64,000 nt of DNA from Bacteroidetes bacterium UBA7674 (GTDB taxonomy: Bacteria; Bacteroidota; Bacteroidia; Chitinophagales; Chitinophagaceae): NCBI GenBank assembly GCA_002483105.1, contig DLHG01000001.1, positions 62,001 to 126,000 on the forward strand, given 5' to 3'. The notes under the pieces are model-generated. The model was not told the DNA's origin. It was given only the letters and a program-made list of their open reading frames with translations, and did not search any database. Positions within the stretch are counted from its first letter, which is position 1; each line of letters begins with the position of its first letter. The translations under genes and the position numbers were made by a program. Positions 42,033 through 50,826 of the stretch are shown here, in pieces.

Positions 42033-42038
42033 ATTTAT

Positions 42039-42076
42039 AAGCCTCTCCCGGTTTAAATTGGGAGAGGCTTTATTTT
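42039..42076 (+). terminator. Terminator of the small lipoprotein gene
   Basis: AAGCCTCTCCC / GGGAGAGGCTT (42039-42070), 10-base loop, followed by TATTTTATT. Confidence 0.8.
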
Positions 42077-42101
42077 ATTGAACGCTATTGAAAAATTGTA
42101 C

Positions 42102-43212
42102 TTAATTCGGCAGAGACTCCAGATTGCTTTTGTGTTTCTTTTTTGAATGGAGATACTTTAATACCTCATATAGAATAATCTTTTCGTTCAGACAGGGGAA
42201 CCTCGCACCAACTCCCGCCAGTACAAGTGCCATGTCACAATGCATTCTGATTATTCTGACCATATTTACTATGCAGTCTTTTGGAAAATCTTCGTACTTG
42301 GGAAATCGACTTACATATTTTCTTGAAATCTTCAAATAAGTCATTCATAAGCCGTTTATTTTCCTTTTGAATATATTCTAATAACTCAATGCCTTCATTT
42401 ACTAAATTTCCTAAGTTTATTATTTCGGGGAATATCTGTTTCCCAGATTCAATGTATTCCCTGCAAAAATTATCTAGTGGTACAAAGAAATTTTCAATAT
42501 GAAATTCTAAATCATATTTAATATCGTCGTCATTTTGCGCTTCCAGTAAATCGATAAAAGACTGTCTGATAGAGGTAAGTTTTGTATATTCTTGAGGGTA
42601 AGGTGCATATAGCATTAAAGCAATCTGCTGCGATAAATAAAAAATATTTGAGTTGATGTTTTGAAGTTTTATCTTTCTTTGATAATCAAATTCTTGAGAA
42701 GCTTTTAATTGATTCGGAATCATTTTAAATGTTTCATACAGATAGTCAACTGATCCAATAATAACGTTAAATTCTTTGACAGACGATTTCCTGTCCTTCC
42801 TGAATCGATTCGTATAAGCCAATAAATAAACTTCAAGATTTAGCATTTCTGAAAGTCTATGAAAGTCTTTTAGAGTAATCCATTTCATTAGATGGAATTT
42901 CACATTGTCTTCTCTGATGTCTCTTATGTGTTCCTTTATATTGTCTTTCTGCTGTTCGGCAGCTAATATGACATTTTCAATAAGAGCAGAGAAGTAAAAT
43001 AGTTTATCATTTCTCTCTCTAATTTTCTGTTTGCGTTCTTTCCTCTTATCTCTTCTGGTTTCTTTAATGAAAATTCTGCGTGCAACGAACCAAGCAGCAA
43101 ACCCTAAACAAATAGGAAGCACAAAGTCTTTGAATGCATCCCATATTACACCGTGTCCATCCGATGCGCAAGTTTCGCAGTTCTGGTCGAGAATCACTTG
43201 AAGTATTTGCAT
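42102..43212 (-). CDS. Membrane-anchored coiled-coil protein of unknown family, C-terminus apparently frameshifted
   Basis: The uninterrupted frame (42235-43212) gives 325 residues: a short N-terminus with CETC, one membrane helix (about 29-47, VLPICLGFAAWFVARRIFI), then a very basic stretch (KETRRDKRKERKQKIRERN) and a long helical cytoplasmic domain. A second frame, running on to a stop at 42102, continues plausibly: removing one A from the run at 42318-42321 joins FEDFKK to YVSRFPKYEDFPKDC and adds about 70 residues (including FPCLNEKIILYEVLKYLHS). I think the longer form is the original. The DNA is markedly AT-rich. It is paired with the gene at 43427. No family recognised. Confidence 0.65.
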
Positions 43213-43426
43213 CTATAAAAATATCATTATATCTAAAGGATAATCAAACGATGACCAAACAAAAAAGCATCCACTAAGTGCGGGGCTTTCAAAAAATTAT
43301 ACACTCATCAATTATACATAAAACCTAATCCTCTTTACCTACTGCTAGTTAGTTTGGGTGAAACATTAGCGCCGAAATCAAGAATTAAAAAATAATTTCT
43401 GTTTTGTTTACTATAATTGTTTTGTC

Positions 43427-44455
43427 CTAATCTTTTTTCTCTAAATAGGTCTGATAATAGATAGTTTCCTTAATTGTAGGATTCAGATTTATTCTATTGC
43501 TGTTTATCCTATGTTTACTTAAGGTTCCGTTTGGAAAAGGTTTGCCATTGATTGCTTTAATAATATTTTCATCATCGAATAAAAGCTTTGTATAGTCAAT
43601 GCCTATTTGTCTTTTTTCAGGTGCCTTTTTATCCATCCAACCATCTACAAATTTATCGGCAATACAATCGTATATGTCAATTAGCAGATTATGTCCATTT
43701 TCATTAGCCTGTATAATTTTGGTTAAGTAGGGAATATGTGATTTGAAATTATTATCAACAAAATATTCTATCGCGTATTTATACTTACTTTTAACTTCAT
43801 TGTCTAATACCGATTTATAGTATTGCTCCGAAAATGGATTTTCGAAATTTACTGCTGAATTGAGCACCATCTTATCGCCATCTTCAATATCATCATTATT
43901 CTTTAAAAAATCGATGATCTTAATTGTATCGTCATTATCTAAAGCATCATCATAATTCAAAAAAAGAAACGATGTTACAGCACTTATACTACTTCTGTCG
44001 CTAAGCATTTGAATGATTTTCTTTCTTTTCCCGATGCGTAATCTTTCAAAATATTTTTCAAAATTGGATTCAATTCTACTTACTATATCTGTATCAATAT
44101 TCTGGATTTTGGCCAATGCGACAGCATTAGGTTTCAACACTAGAAAATAGTTTATCACAGGAATGGCAATAACTATTATTGAAAGCAAAATCGAAACAAT
44201 TGTAAAAAACATTGAAGTTCCATCAAATAGATTTGAATTAATATCAAGTGCCTTTGTATATAGGTCGTTCTCTTTTTTGACGCTTATTAAATCATTAGCA
44301 ATTATCGATATTGTTGAATCTTGCTTTTCAATTTTCTCAGTTAACGCTGAAATATATTTGCCGTAATCATGAAGTTTGGAACTGTCAGCCTGTTGAGCTT
44401 TCACAAGCACATCAAAGCTTAGAAACATAATCAATAAGAATAAAATCTTTTTCAT
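43427..44455 (-). CDS. Membrane protein with periplasmic coiled coil and cytoplasmic helical domain, unknown family
   Basis: 342 residues. An N-terminal signal-like segment (MKKILFLLIMFLSFDVLVKAQ) is followed by a predicted coiled coil (about 28-70, YISALTEKIEKQDSTISIIANDLISVKKEND), a strong membrane helix (about 83-107, FFTIVSILLSIIVIAIPVINYFL) and a ~230-residue helical domain. That domain contains repeated FLKNNDDI/FVDNNFKSHI-like units that could be an alpha-solenoid. The topology suggests it senses outside and acts inside. Very AT-rich compared with the genes on both sides; 214 bases separate it from the other island gene. No catalytic motif, no known family. Candidate acquired system. 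Confidence 0.72.
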   Translation of the reverse strand: MKKILFLLIMFLSFDVLVKAQQADSSKLHDYGKYISALTEKIEKQDSTISIIANDLISVKKENDLYTKALDINSNLFDGTSMFFTIVSILLSIIVIAIPVINYFLVLKPNAVALAKIQNIDTDIVSRIESNFEKYFERLRIGKRKKIIQMLSDRSSISAVTSFLFLNYDDALDNDDTIKIIDFLKNNDDIEDGDKMVLNSAVNFENPFSEQYYKSVLDNEVKSKYKYAIEYFVDNNFKSHIPYLTKIIQANENGHNLLIDIYDCIADKFVDGWMDKKAPEKRQIGIDYTKLLFDDENIIKAINGKPFPNGTLSKHRINSNRINLNPTIKETIYYQTYLEKKD

Positions 44456-44527
44456 AGTACGTTTTAACTAATGCAATAATACTGTATTTATCGTATCACT
44501 TATAGGGGAACATCCACATTCGTACAA

Positions 44528-44552
44528 ACAAAAAGCCACCCTCACGGGCGGC
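44528..44552 (-). terminator. Terminator of the aldehyde dehydrogenase gene
   Basis: On the minus strand, GCCGCCC-GTGA-GGGTGGC followed by TTTTTG, 26 bases past the stop at 44578. Confidence 0.75.
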
Positions 44553-44577
44553 TTCCTTATAAAAATGATCGTATCAC

Positions 44578-46110
44578 CTACACATGAAACTTGATACCCT
44601 GTGCCAATGGCAGTTGGTCGCTCCAGTTGATGGTATTGGTTTGGCGGCGCATGTATGCTTTCCAGCTGTCGGAGCCTGATTCACGTCCACCACCTGTTTC
44701 TTTTTCTCCACCGAAGGCACCACCTATCTCCGCACCGCTGGTACCGATGTTCACGTTAGCGATACCGCAGTCGCTACCCATGTGAGAGAGGAATATTTCT
44801 GACTCACGCATATTCAGGGTCATGATAGAAGAAGAAAGGCCTTGCGGAACATCGTTCTGTAAAGCGATGGCTTCTTCCAGTGTGTTATACTTCATCATGT
44901 ACAAGATAGGCGCGAATGTTTCGTGCTTTACTATTTCCATGTTGTTGTTCGCTTCGTAGATGCAAGGTTTTACATAGCAACCGCTCTTGTATTCCTTGCC
45001 TTCCAGTACACCTCCCGGTATCACTGCCTTGCCGCCTTCTTTCTTAATAGCATCCAGCGTGTTCAGGTATGCCTGTACGGCATCTTTATCTATCAATGGG
45101 CCAACGTGGTTGTTCTGATCCAGTGGGTCGCCTATTGACAGTTGCTTGTATGCAGCAACTAATTTCTTCTTGAATGCATCATACACCTTCTCGTGTACGA
45201 AGATGCGGCGGGTAGTAGTGCAACGTTGTCCGGCTGTACCTACCGCACCGAATACTACCGCGCGAAGCGCGATATCCAGGTCGGCATGTTCTGACACGAT
45301 GATGGCGTTATTACCACCCAACTCTAATAAAGAACGGCCCAGGCGCTGACCAACCGCAGCAGCTACCGCCTTACCCATGCGGGTAGAACCTGTAGCAGAT
45401 ACGCAAGGGATACGCGCGTCATTGCTCATCCACTCCCCTGTTTCACGGCCACCGATAACGATACCGCTTACACCAACAGGAACATTGTTGGCCTTAAATA
45501 CTTCTGATATAATGTTCTGACAAGCGATAGCTGTCAGAGGAGTTTTTTCTGATGGTTTCCAAACGGTAGTGTCACCACATACCCATGCAAGGAAGCTGTT
45601 CCAGCTCCATACTGCCACCGGAAAGTTGAACGCTGAGATGATACCTACTACGCCCAGCGGATGCCATTGCTCGTACATACGGTGCTTAGGACGCTCACTA
45701 TGGATAGTAAGACCGTATAACTGACGAGACAAGCCAACAGCGAAGTCAGCGATGTCAATCATTTCCTGTACTTCACCGTAACCTTCCTGCAGGCTCTTAC
45801 CCATTTCATAAGAAACGAGGCGACCAAGGGGTTCTTTATACTTACGTAGCGCTTCACCTATCTGGCGAACTACTTCACCACGCTTAGGTGCCGGCCACAT
45901 ACGCCATTCAGGGAAAGCAGCTTCTGCCTGTGCCACAACAGCATCGTATGTTTTGCGGTTCACTCCGTTTACAGAGCCAAGCAGTTTGCCATCAACGGGC
46001 GTGTAAGAATCTATCTTTTCGCCGCCGCCTTTTTGCCATTTAGCGCCGGTAGACGCACCTTCGTTCAGTTTGTCTATACCTAGTGTTTCCAGTACCTTAT
46101 TCAGTTTCAT
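44578..46110 (-). CDS. Aldehyde dehydrogenase, antiquitin (ALDH7) type
   Basis: 510 residues from ATG 46110; the frame is open nine codons further but that reaches towards the promoter. Catalytic features: the general-base Glu in LLELGGNNAIIV, the nucleophile Cys in GTAGQRCTTTRR, the NAD loop in ATGSTRMG and the late EIGGAFGGEKETGGGRESGSD motif. The run GVVGIISAFNFPVAVWSWN and the RCTTTRR context are typical of antiquitin, which oxidises alpha-aminoadipic semialdehyde in lysine breakdown. The substrate is an inference from family. It has a perfect promoter upstream and a terminator downstream, so it is monocistronic. Confidence 0.92.
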   Translation of the reverse strand: MKLNKVLETLGIDKLNEGASTGAKWQKGGGEKIDSYTPVDGKLLGSVNGVNRKTYDAVVAQAEAAFPEWRMWPAPKRGEVVRQIGEALRKYKEPLGRLVSYEMGKSLQEGYGEVQEMIDIADFAVGLSRQLYGLTIHSERPKHRMYEQWHPLGVVGIISAFNFPVAVWSWNSFLAWVCGDTTVWKPSEKTPLTAIACQNIISEVFKANNVPVGVSGIVIGGRETGEWMSNDARIPCVSATGSTRMGKAVAAAVGQRLGRSLLELGGNNAIIVSEHADLDIALRAVVFGAVGTAGQRCTTTRRIFVHEKVYDAFKKKLVAAYKQLSIGDPLDQNNHVGPLIDKDAVQAYLNTLDAIKKEGGKAVIPGGVLEGKEYKSGCYVKPCIYEANNNMEIVKHETFAPILYMMKYNTLEEAIALQNDVPQGLSSSIMTLNMRESEIFLSHMGSDCGIANVNIGTSGAEIGGAFGGEKETGGGRESGSDSWKAYMRRQTNTINWSDQLPLAQGIKFHV

Positions 46111-46134
46111 ACTATATATTTCGTGAATGTGGCG

Positions 46135-46166
46135 CAAAGTTACCTTATTGGGCGGGTTTGAGCAAA
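46135..46166 (-). promoter_or_regulatory. Full Bacteroidota promoter (-33/-7) of the aldehyde dehydrogenase gene
   Basis: TTTG (46166-46163), 20-base spacer, TAACTTTG (46142-46135) on the minus strand, with the ATG 24 bases further on. It supports ATG 46110 as the start. Confidence 0.85.
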
Positions 46167-46263
46167 AGGCGGGGATTATAGGGGTATTGGGCCTTTTCTT
46201 CCCCGCCGAGTGTAAGATGCAGTTCTATGAAGCTTTGGAATAAGTGATGCCAGAGGGAGTCCC

Positions 46264-46329
46264 GCCTGTTCAGTGGGGCAGGCCTGCTCTATTGGTTTGA
46301 TCGAAGTGACGCTGCGCTAAACACTTCGA
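46264..46329. repeat. Two small hairpins in the gap before the acetyltransferase gene
   Basis: GCCTG / CAGGC around 46264-46283, and the perfect 8-bp stem TCGAAGTG (46301-46308) / CACTTCGA (46322-46329) with a 13-base loop. They look like degraded intergenic palindromes; no gene is seen between 46143 and 46369. Confidence 0.45.
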
Positions 46330-46352
46330 CCAGCAAGAATTCAGGCATTCAT

Positions 46353-46360
46353 TATCTTTG
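46353..46360 (+). promoter_or_regulatory. -7 promoter box for the acetyltransferase gene
   Basis: TATCTTTG fits TAnnTTTG, 9 bases before ATG 46370. The alternative TTG start at 46358 lies inside it. Confidence 0.5.
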
Positions 46361-46369
46361 AGTATATCT

Positions 46370-46882
46370 ATGGCTATTACTTTCTCCGATGTTCTGCCGG
46401 AACACTTATCTGAGCTGTCTGAAATACTCAATTATTATGTACTCAATTCTATTGTGACGTTCCATAAAGAACCGCTTACTCCGGAAGACATGAAGGGGAA
46501 AGTGTTCTTTGACCATCCGTATCACAAAGCGTTCCTGATCAAGGAAGATGAAAAGATAATAGGCTATTGTGCTGTTTCGCAATGGAAGAAACAGGAAGCA
46601 TACAGGCATACTGCTGAGATCAACATTTATTTACGGCACGACTATATAGGCAAAGGCATCGGCAGTATCGTGCTGAGCCATGCGGAAGCTTTTGCTAAGG
46701 CGAATGATATACATACGCTCATCGCGGGCTTATGTAGTGAGAATATACCGAGCAAAAGATTGTTTGAGAAGAATGGGTATGAGCTATGCGCTCATTTTAA
46801 ACAAGTGGGACATAAGTTTGGGCGTGTGCTGGATGTGGTGTACTTGCAGAAGATGCCGGGTAATTTGGCTTTGCACGAGTGA
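46370..46882 (+). CDS. GNAT-family N-acetyltransferase (phosphinothricin acetyltransferase-like)
   Basis: 170 residues. The opening AITFSDVLPEHLSELSEILNYYVLNSIVTF and the middle HTAEINIYLRHDYIGKGIGSIVL contain the acetyl-CoA-binding Q/RxxGxG/A pattern, here HDYIGKGIG, and the late SKRLFEKNGYELCAHFKQVGHKFGRVLDVVYLQK is typical of the PAT/RimI-like group that acetylates small amines or amino-acid analogues. I choose ATG 46370 because the earlier TTG is part of the -7 box. It stands alone, with a complex intergenic repeat after it. The substrate cannot be read. Confidence 0.88.
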   Translation: MAITFSDVLPEHLSELSEILNYYVLNSIVTFHKEPLTPEDMKGKVFFDHPYHKAFLIKEDEKIIGYCAVSQWKKQEAYRHTAEINIYLRHDYIGKGIGSIVLSHAEAFAKANDIHTLIAGLCSENIPSKRLFEKNGYELCAHFKQVGHKFGRVLDVVYLQKMPGNLALHE

Positions 46883-46884
46883 CC

Positions 46885-47009
46885 CACCCCGCCCTGCGGG
46901 CACCCCTCCCTGAAAAAGGGCGGGGAGTTTTTTGGCGCGAGTTTCTCCCACCCCGCCTAATCCCGCTGAAGGGTGGGAAAAGGCACCCCTCCCTGCCAGG
47001 AGGGGAGTT
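46885..47009. repeat. Composite GC-rich palindromic repeat, copies of the GCGCGAGT family
   Basis: This space between converging genes holds CCACCCCGCCCTGCGGG, CACCCCTCCCTG...GGGCGGGGAGTTTT, GCGCGAGT at 46935-46942, CCCACCCC...GGGTGGGAA and again CACCCCTCCCTGCCAGGAGGGGAGTTT. At least two tandem or nested copies of the family seen at 4125, 5589 and 52611. Confidence 0.65.
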
Positions 47010-47011
47010 TA

Positions 47012-47491
47012 TTATTTTGTATTTCTTATCAGCTTCTTCAATATCACTATCTGTCCTAAGTGATAGTGGATATGTTCTACCGAACCTTGTACGTTCTTAT
47101 ATATGGCTGAACGGCCAGGGACGATGGGCTGGTGGAGGCGTTCTTCGCTGATGTTGCGGATAGTATCGGCAAATTCGTGGGCGGACTTTATATGGTCGTC
47201 CTTGATGCGTTGCCAGTCGGCTTCTGTCTGGAGTTGCGGATCGTCGTAGCCATTGCTGTCCGGTATTTCCATGTCAATATCTTTCAGGCGGGCCATCATG
47301 GCTTTATTCCAGAACATTAGATGGTTTACCAGAGTAGCAATGGTATTTACAGAGGCTGCTGTGACTGTATTGGCTTCCGCAAGTGTTACGTCTTTAAGTG
47401 TATCTATGACGTTTACTTCTGTCCAGTTTCCACCTTCGTGAACGTCAATGAGGTGTTGTGCGATGAGTGAACTTGTATTCATGGCCTGCAT
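47012..47491 (-). CDS. DinB-superfamily four-helix protein
   Basis: 159 residues, all helical, with the metal-binding histidines of the DinB/YfiT fold: H in LVNHLMFWN (about residue 57) and two in VEHIHYHLGQIVILKKLIR near the C-terminus. The WxRIKxxH-like helix (DWQRIKDDHIKSAHEFADTI) lies between. Members are thiol-transferases or thiol-dependent hydrolases, or of unknown function; the partner thiol is unknown here. ATG 47491 and ATG 47482 are both possible starts. It is divergent from a small membrane-anchored protein gene. Confidence 0.85.
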   Translation of the reverse strand: MQAMNTSSLIAQHLIDVHEGGNWTEVNVIDTLKDVTLAEANTVTAASVNTIATLVNHLMFWNKAMMARLKDIDMEIPDSNGYDDPQLQTEADWQRIKDDHIKSAHEFADTIRNISEERLHQPIVPGRSAIYKNVQGSVEHIHYHLGQIVILKKLIRNTK

Positions 47492-47546
47492 TTATTATAG
47501 CTAAAATAAGTTTTATTAACTTTATCTACCAAACTTCTGTACCCTG

Positions 47547-47924
47547 ATGAAACGTAAAATATTATTTTACTCTACCGGTATAATATTTCTGTTCCTGTTT
47601 GCGGGATGGCTCAGCCTGTCTACACCCGGGAATCCTGACAGGGAGAGAACCGCTATCAAAACAGGTCGCGTAACAGATATTGTTGGCGACATCAGTACGG
47701 GCGATATCGCTATCCGGTTGGATAATGAAAACAATTACCGGTATTACATAAACAGGGGAATACAACAACGATTAACTGTTGACTCGATGAAAGCAGTACT
47801 GATGAACAAAGAAGTGCAACTAGCTTATTATAATGGTGGCGTAAAATTCCTGAGAGAGTGGACAAAAGGCAAACACATCTACGAGATTAAACAGAAGGAC
47901 AACATTATCTATAGTGAGTTCTAA
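47547..47924 (+). CDS. Small membrane-anchored protein of unknown function
   Basis: 125 residues. An N-terminal hydrophobic segment (about 5-24, ILFYSTGIIFLFLFAGWLSL) acts as an uncleaved anchor or signal. It is followed by a ~95-residue beta-rich domain with GRVTDIVGDISTGDIAIRLDNENNYRYYINRG and a C-terminal KGKHIYEIKQKDNIIYSEF strand pair, resembling an OB- or barrel-like fold. No enzyme motif is visible. It is followed after 15 bases by a DUF1801 gene and probably forms a two-gene unit with it. Function unknown. Confidence 0.75.
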   Translation: MKRKILFYSTGIIFLFLFAGWLSLSTPGNPDRERTAIKTGRVTDIVGDISTGDIAIRLDNENNYRYYINRGIQQRLTVDSMKAVLMNKEVQLAYYNGGVKFLREWTKGKHIYEIKQKDNIIYSEF

Positions 47925-47939
47925 TAAACGTATGTGAAG

Positions 47940-48323
47940 ATGAACAAACCTAACAACATAGACGAATATATAGCCGGCTTCCCAAAGAAAACACAGGCAA
48001 TATTACAAGAGATAAGAGCGACCATCCAAAAGGCGGCGCCAAAAGCAGAAGAAGCCATCAGCTATGCCATGCCGACCTTTAAGCAAGAAGGTAATCTTGT
48101 ACACTTTGCTGGTTACGAGCATCATATCGGGTTCTATGCCACACCATCGGGTGGTGTAGCATTTGCCAAAGAACTGAGCAAGTACAAACAAGGGAAAGGC
48201 TCTATACAGTTCCCCATAGATGAGCCGATGCCACTGGCGCTTATTACTAAGATGGTCAAGTTCCGCGTGAAAGAGAACCTGGAAAAAGCCGCACTTAAGG
48301 CTGCTACTAAAAAGAAGAAATAA
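47940..48323 (+). CDS. DUF1801 domain protein (YdhG-like, iron-chaperone-like fold)
   Basis: 127 residues from ATG 47940. The family pattern is clear: IDEYIAGFPKKTQAILQEIRATIQKAAPKAEEAISYAMPTFKQEGNLVHFAGYEHHIGFYATPSG, read here in pieces (DEYIAGF, AEEAISYAMPTF, HHIGFYATPSG), followed by KYKQGKGSIQFPIDEPMPLALI. The fold is frataxin-like (YdhG/YobT). Some relatives have been proposed as iron chaperones, but the role is not settled. The Lys-rich tail (KAATKKKK) is probably disordered. It is downstream of, and likely co-transcribed with, the small membrane-anchored protein. Confidence 0.88.
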   Translation: MNKPNNIDEYIAGFPKKTQAILQEIRATIQKAAPKAEEAISYAMPTFKQEGNLVHFAGYEHHIGFYATPSGGVAFAKELSKYKQGKGSIQFPIDEPMPLALITKMVKFRVKENLEKAALKAATKKKK

Positions 48324-48325
48324 TA

Positions 48326-49714
48326 CTATTGCACTTTAGGCCCTTCAGTTGACCTTCCGCCTTGATGGAGGATGGCCGACTTAACCTTACCGCCCTCTTT
48401 TACAAACTCTACCTGCGCATTCACCACCTTGAGGAAGAACATAGTTTCGGACTCAGGGAATATATCAAAAGCTGGCTGGCCTGTCGCCTGGACTTTCAGT
48501 TGATTGCCTGCCTGCGATACAGTAATAGCGAAGGCGGGAGCTATCTGGTATTGACCTACATACTGTGCCAGCACTTCATCGGAAAGCTTGATCTCTTTAC
48601 GTGCTACTACAGGTTCAGACATCGGTTTGTTGTACAGCGCATTTCTTAAAGCTTTTATAGGCACTGCCGAAGGCATTATGTTTTGCAGAAAAATGATCGT
48701 CTTGTCGTTGGTGATGTCGCGCTCTATATAGGTCATATATCCCGGCCAGCCACCGCTGTGCGAAACTATCTTACCGAATGCAGCACTGCTATCCAGCATC
48801 CAGCCAAAGCCGTAGGCTGATCTTTTACCATCGTTGAGTGTAGCCGGCTCGAAGACCGCTTTCATTTCATAGTCCGTAAGAAGTTTGGATGTATATAATG
48901 CTCTGTCCCAAATCAACAAATCGTTTAAATTAGAATTGACAGTCCCATCACCCACTATTCCATCGAGGTAGATCACATAGTTTTCTTCAGCAGTACTATC
49001 CGGTAATGACAGCTTACCATTATCATCACGGAGATAACCGAATGCATAGTTGTCTACCTTCATTGGTTTGTACCTGCGCCTATAGACAAAACTATTGTTC
49101 ATCTTAAGCGGCGTAAAAATGTTCTTCTTCAGGAAAGTGCCGTAATCCATGTTTGAAACGCGCTCGATGATAGTAGCGAGTACCGCATAGCCGGTATTGC
49201 TATATTCAAATTGTGCATTGGGAAGAAATAGAGGGTCGGGCTTGTACAGCTCGAATAGCGCCAGCATATCGTTGTTAGTAGCCGTCTTCTTTTTATCCCA
49301 GAGCGAATCCATCAGTATCATATAGTCGGGCAAGCCGGAGGTATGATGGAGCAAGTGGCGGATAGTGACGCCTTTATAAATAGAAAGCTCCGGGACATAT
49401 TTCGCTACATCGTCATCAAGTTTCAGCCTTTTCTGGTGACTGAGAATGGCGATACCCATAGCAGTGAATTGCTTGGAACATGATGCCAGCTCAAAAACCG
49501 AATTTTCATTCAGGGCAGCACCTGTAGTATTATTGGCCAGACCAAAGCTCTTCTTATAGATCACATTCCCCTTCTCTGCTATCAGGATATTGCCATTGAT
49601 CTTCTGCCCTTTGTGCAGACTGGTTAACATGCTGTCGATCTTTTGAATACGGGCATCCTGCGCCTGTGCGTGCAGCGAGCAGAATAATATAGAGAGTGTA
49701 AGTAAACGTTTCAT
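48326..49714 (-). CDS. Serine hydrolase of the class C beta-lactamase / DD-peptidase fold
   Basis: 462 residues from ATG 49714 with a signal peptide (MKRLLTLSILFCSLHAQAQ); a longer open frame upstream would bury the signal. The catalytic triad motifs of the beta-lactamase-related family are present: S78-x-x-K81 (ASCSKQF), the Tyr of YSNTGY near 185, and HSGGWPG near 320 in place of KTG. A C-terminal ~100-residue beta domain follows (QYVGQYQIAPAFAITVSQAGNQL), as in many Bacteroidota members. It acts in the periplasm on peptides, esters or D-amino-acid bonds. Resistance is not implied. Confidence 0.9.
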   Translation of the reverse strand: MKRLLTLSILFCSLHAQAQDARIQKIDSMLTSLHKGQKINGNILIAEKGNVIYKKSFGLANNTTGAALNENSVFELASCSKQFTAMGIAILSHQKRLKLDDDVAKYVPELSIYKGVTIRHLLHHTSGLPDYMILMDSLWDKKKTATNNDMLALFELYKPDPLFLPNAQFEYSNTGYAVLATIIERVSNMDYGTFLKKNIFTPLKMNNSFVYRRRYKPMKVDNYAFGYLRDDNGKLSLPDSTAEENYVIYLDGIVGDGTVNSNLNDLLIWDRALYTSKLLTDYEMKAVFEPATLNDGKRSAYGFGWMLDSSAAFGKIVSHSGGWPGYMTYIERDITNDKTIIFLQNIMPSAVPIKALRNALYNKPMSEPVVARKEIKLSDEVLAQYVGQYQIAPAFAITVSQAGNQLKVQATGQPAFDIFPESETMFFLKVVNAQVEFVKEGGKVKSAILHQGGRSTEGPKVQ

Positions 49715-49767
49715 GCTTGTTAGTTGAGTCCCGTAAAAGTAAGCTGAATATCCAAAATACAAAGCAA

Positions 49768-49803
49768 GAAAAAACCACACGCTAATTAAAACGTGTGGTT
49801 ATA
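49768..49803 (-). terminator. Terminator of the fatty acid desaturase gene
   Basis: On the minus strand AACCACACG / CGTGTGGTT (49800-49773) with a 10-base loop, then a run of Ts (A-run at 49769-49774), 22 bases past the stop at 49822. Confidence 0.85.
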
Positions 49804-49821
49804 TAAAGAGGTTATATCTTA

Positions 49822-50640
49822 CTAGTTATCCTGAATAACATCATGTTTTACCATCTCTGCTTTCTCCGCCAGTGGTGTAGTGCTGATGATGTGTGCCGGG
49901 TCTTCGCCTAATTTCTTCTTAGGAACATTGATGATACCCAGCCTGTTGAATACACGGATAGCATAGTAAACAGGATCTACTTCGTGCCACTTGATGCCGA
50001 AGTTAGTGGATGATGGATGCTTGTGGTGATTGTTGTGATAAGCTTCACCCAACATCAATACATCTACCGCAAACAGGTTGGTAGAGGTATTTTTCATTTC
50101 GTAGTTGTGGTAGCCAAACTTGTGTGCGAACCAGTTGATAACAGCACCATGAAAAGCGCCCATTGCCCACTGCACGGGAAGCAGCAAATACAACCAGGGA
50201 GAAGTAGCATACTGTACATACACTAAAGTGTATATCGCCATCCATGTTAACCTTGTAATATCTGAATTAGCGAAACGGTCGAACGCAGGCCAATCAACAA
50301 CATTTTTCTTAAAACGCTCTTCAACAGGATACTTTCCGTTAATGATAGCCGAGAGTATGCGTGTGGTACGCAACATCATTGAGAAGATGTTGGTAGAGTA
50401 TGACGGAGAGTGCGGGTCCATATCCGTATCGGTATAGGCGTGATGCAACCTGTGCATGATACCATAACCTCTCGGGCTCATATATGACGACCCTTGTGTT
50501 ATGAAAGCGCAGATGTAGAAAACTTTTTCCCATCCTTTACTCATAGTAAAGGCACTATGGGAAGCATACCGATGCTGGAAGAATGACTGAAAAAACAGAG
50601 ATACATACCAATGGGTAATAAAAAAAAGAAGAATTATCAT
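49822..50640 (-). CDS. Acyl-CoA / acyl-lipid delta-9-type fatty acid desaturase
   Basis: 272 residues of the membrane di-iron desaturase family. The three histidine boxes are HRYASH (23-28), HRLHH (63-67) and HNNHH near 205. Two hydrophobic hairpins lie around 1-60 and 130-170. It introduces a double bond into membrane acyl chains. It is shorter than eukaryotic stearoyl-CoA desaturase and typical of Bacteroidota. The electron donor is not encoded nearby. The upstream space (50641-50826) is AT-rich and shared with the divergent peroxiredoxin gene. Confidence 0.92.
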   Translation of the reverse strand: MIILLFFITHWYVSLFFQSFFQHRYASHSAFTMSKGWEKVFYICAFITQGSSYMSPRGYGIMHRLHHAYTDTDMDPHSPSYSTNIFSMMLRTTRILSAIINGKYPVEERFKKNVVDWPAFDRFANSDITRLTWMAIYTLVYVQYATSPWLYLLLPVQWAMGAFHGAVINWFAHKFGYHNYEMKNTSTNLFAVDVLMLGEAYHNNHHKHPSSTNFGIKWHEVDPVYYAIRVFNRLGIINVPKKKLGEDPAHIISTTPLAEKAEMVKHDVIQDN

Positions 50641-50826
50641 AAGTCTCTATGCCCTGCTACGAAGATCTGTACCGTTTGCTACAACTCTAAAAACAGCTTT
50701 TTACAATGTGGGCGAAATTAAGACTATTATGGCTAGCATTCTTATATATTCTTATAATTCTATGTATTGGGGTATTATATCCCCATGGCCATATTTCGCT
50801 AACTTTAAGATTCAATCCCATATTAT

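Noticed and set aside
42102..44455. Assignment of the island to a named anti-phage system
   Set aside because: Neither protein shows a nuclease, NTPase, TIR, or other effector motif; calling it a known system would be unsupported.
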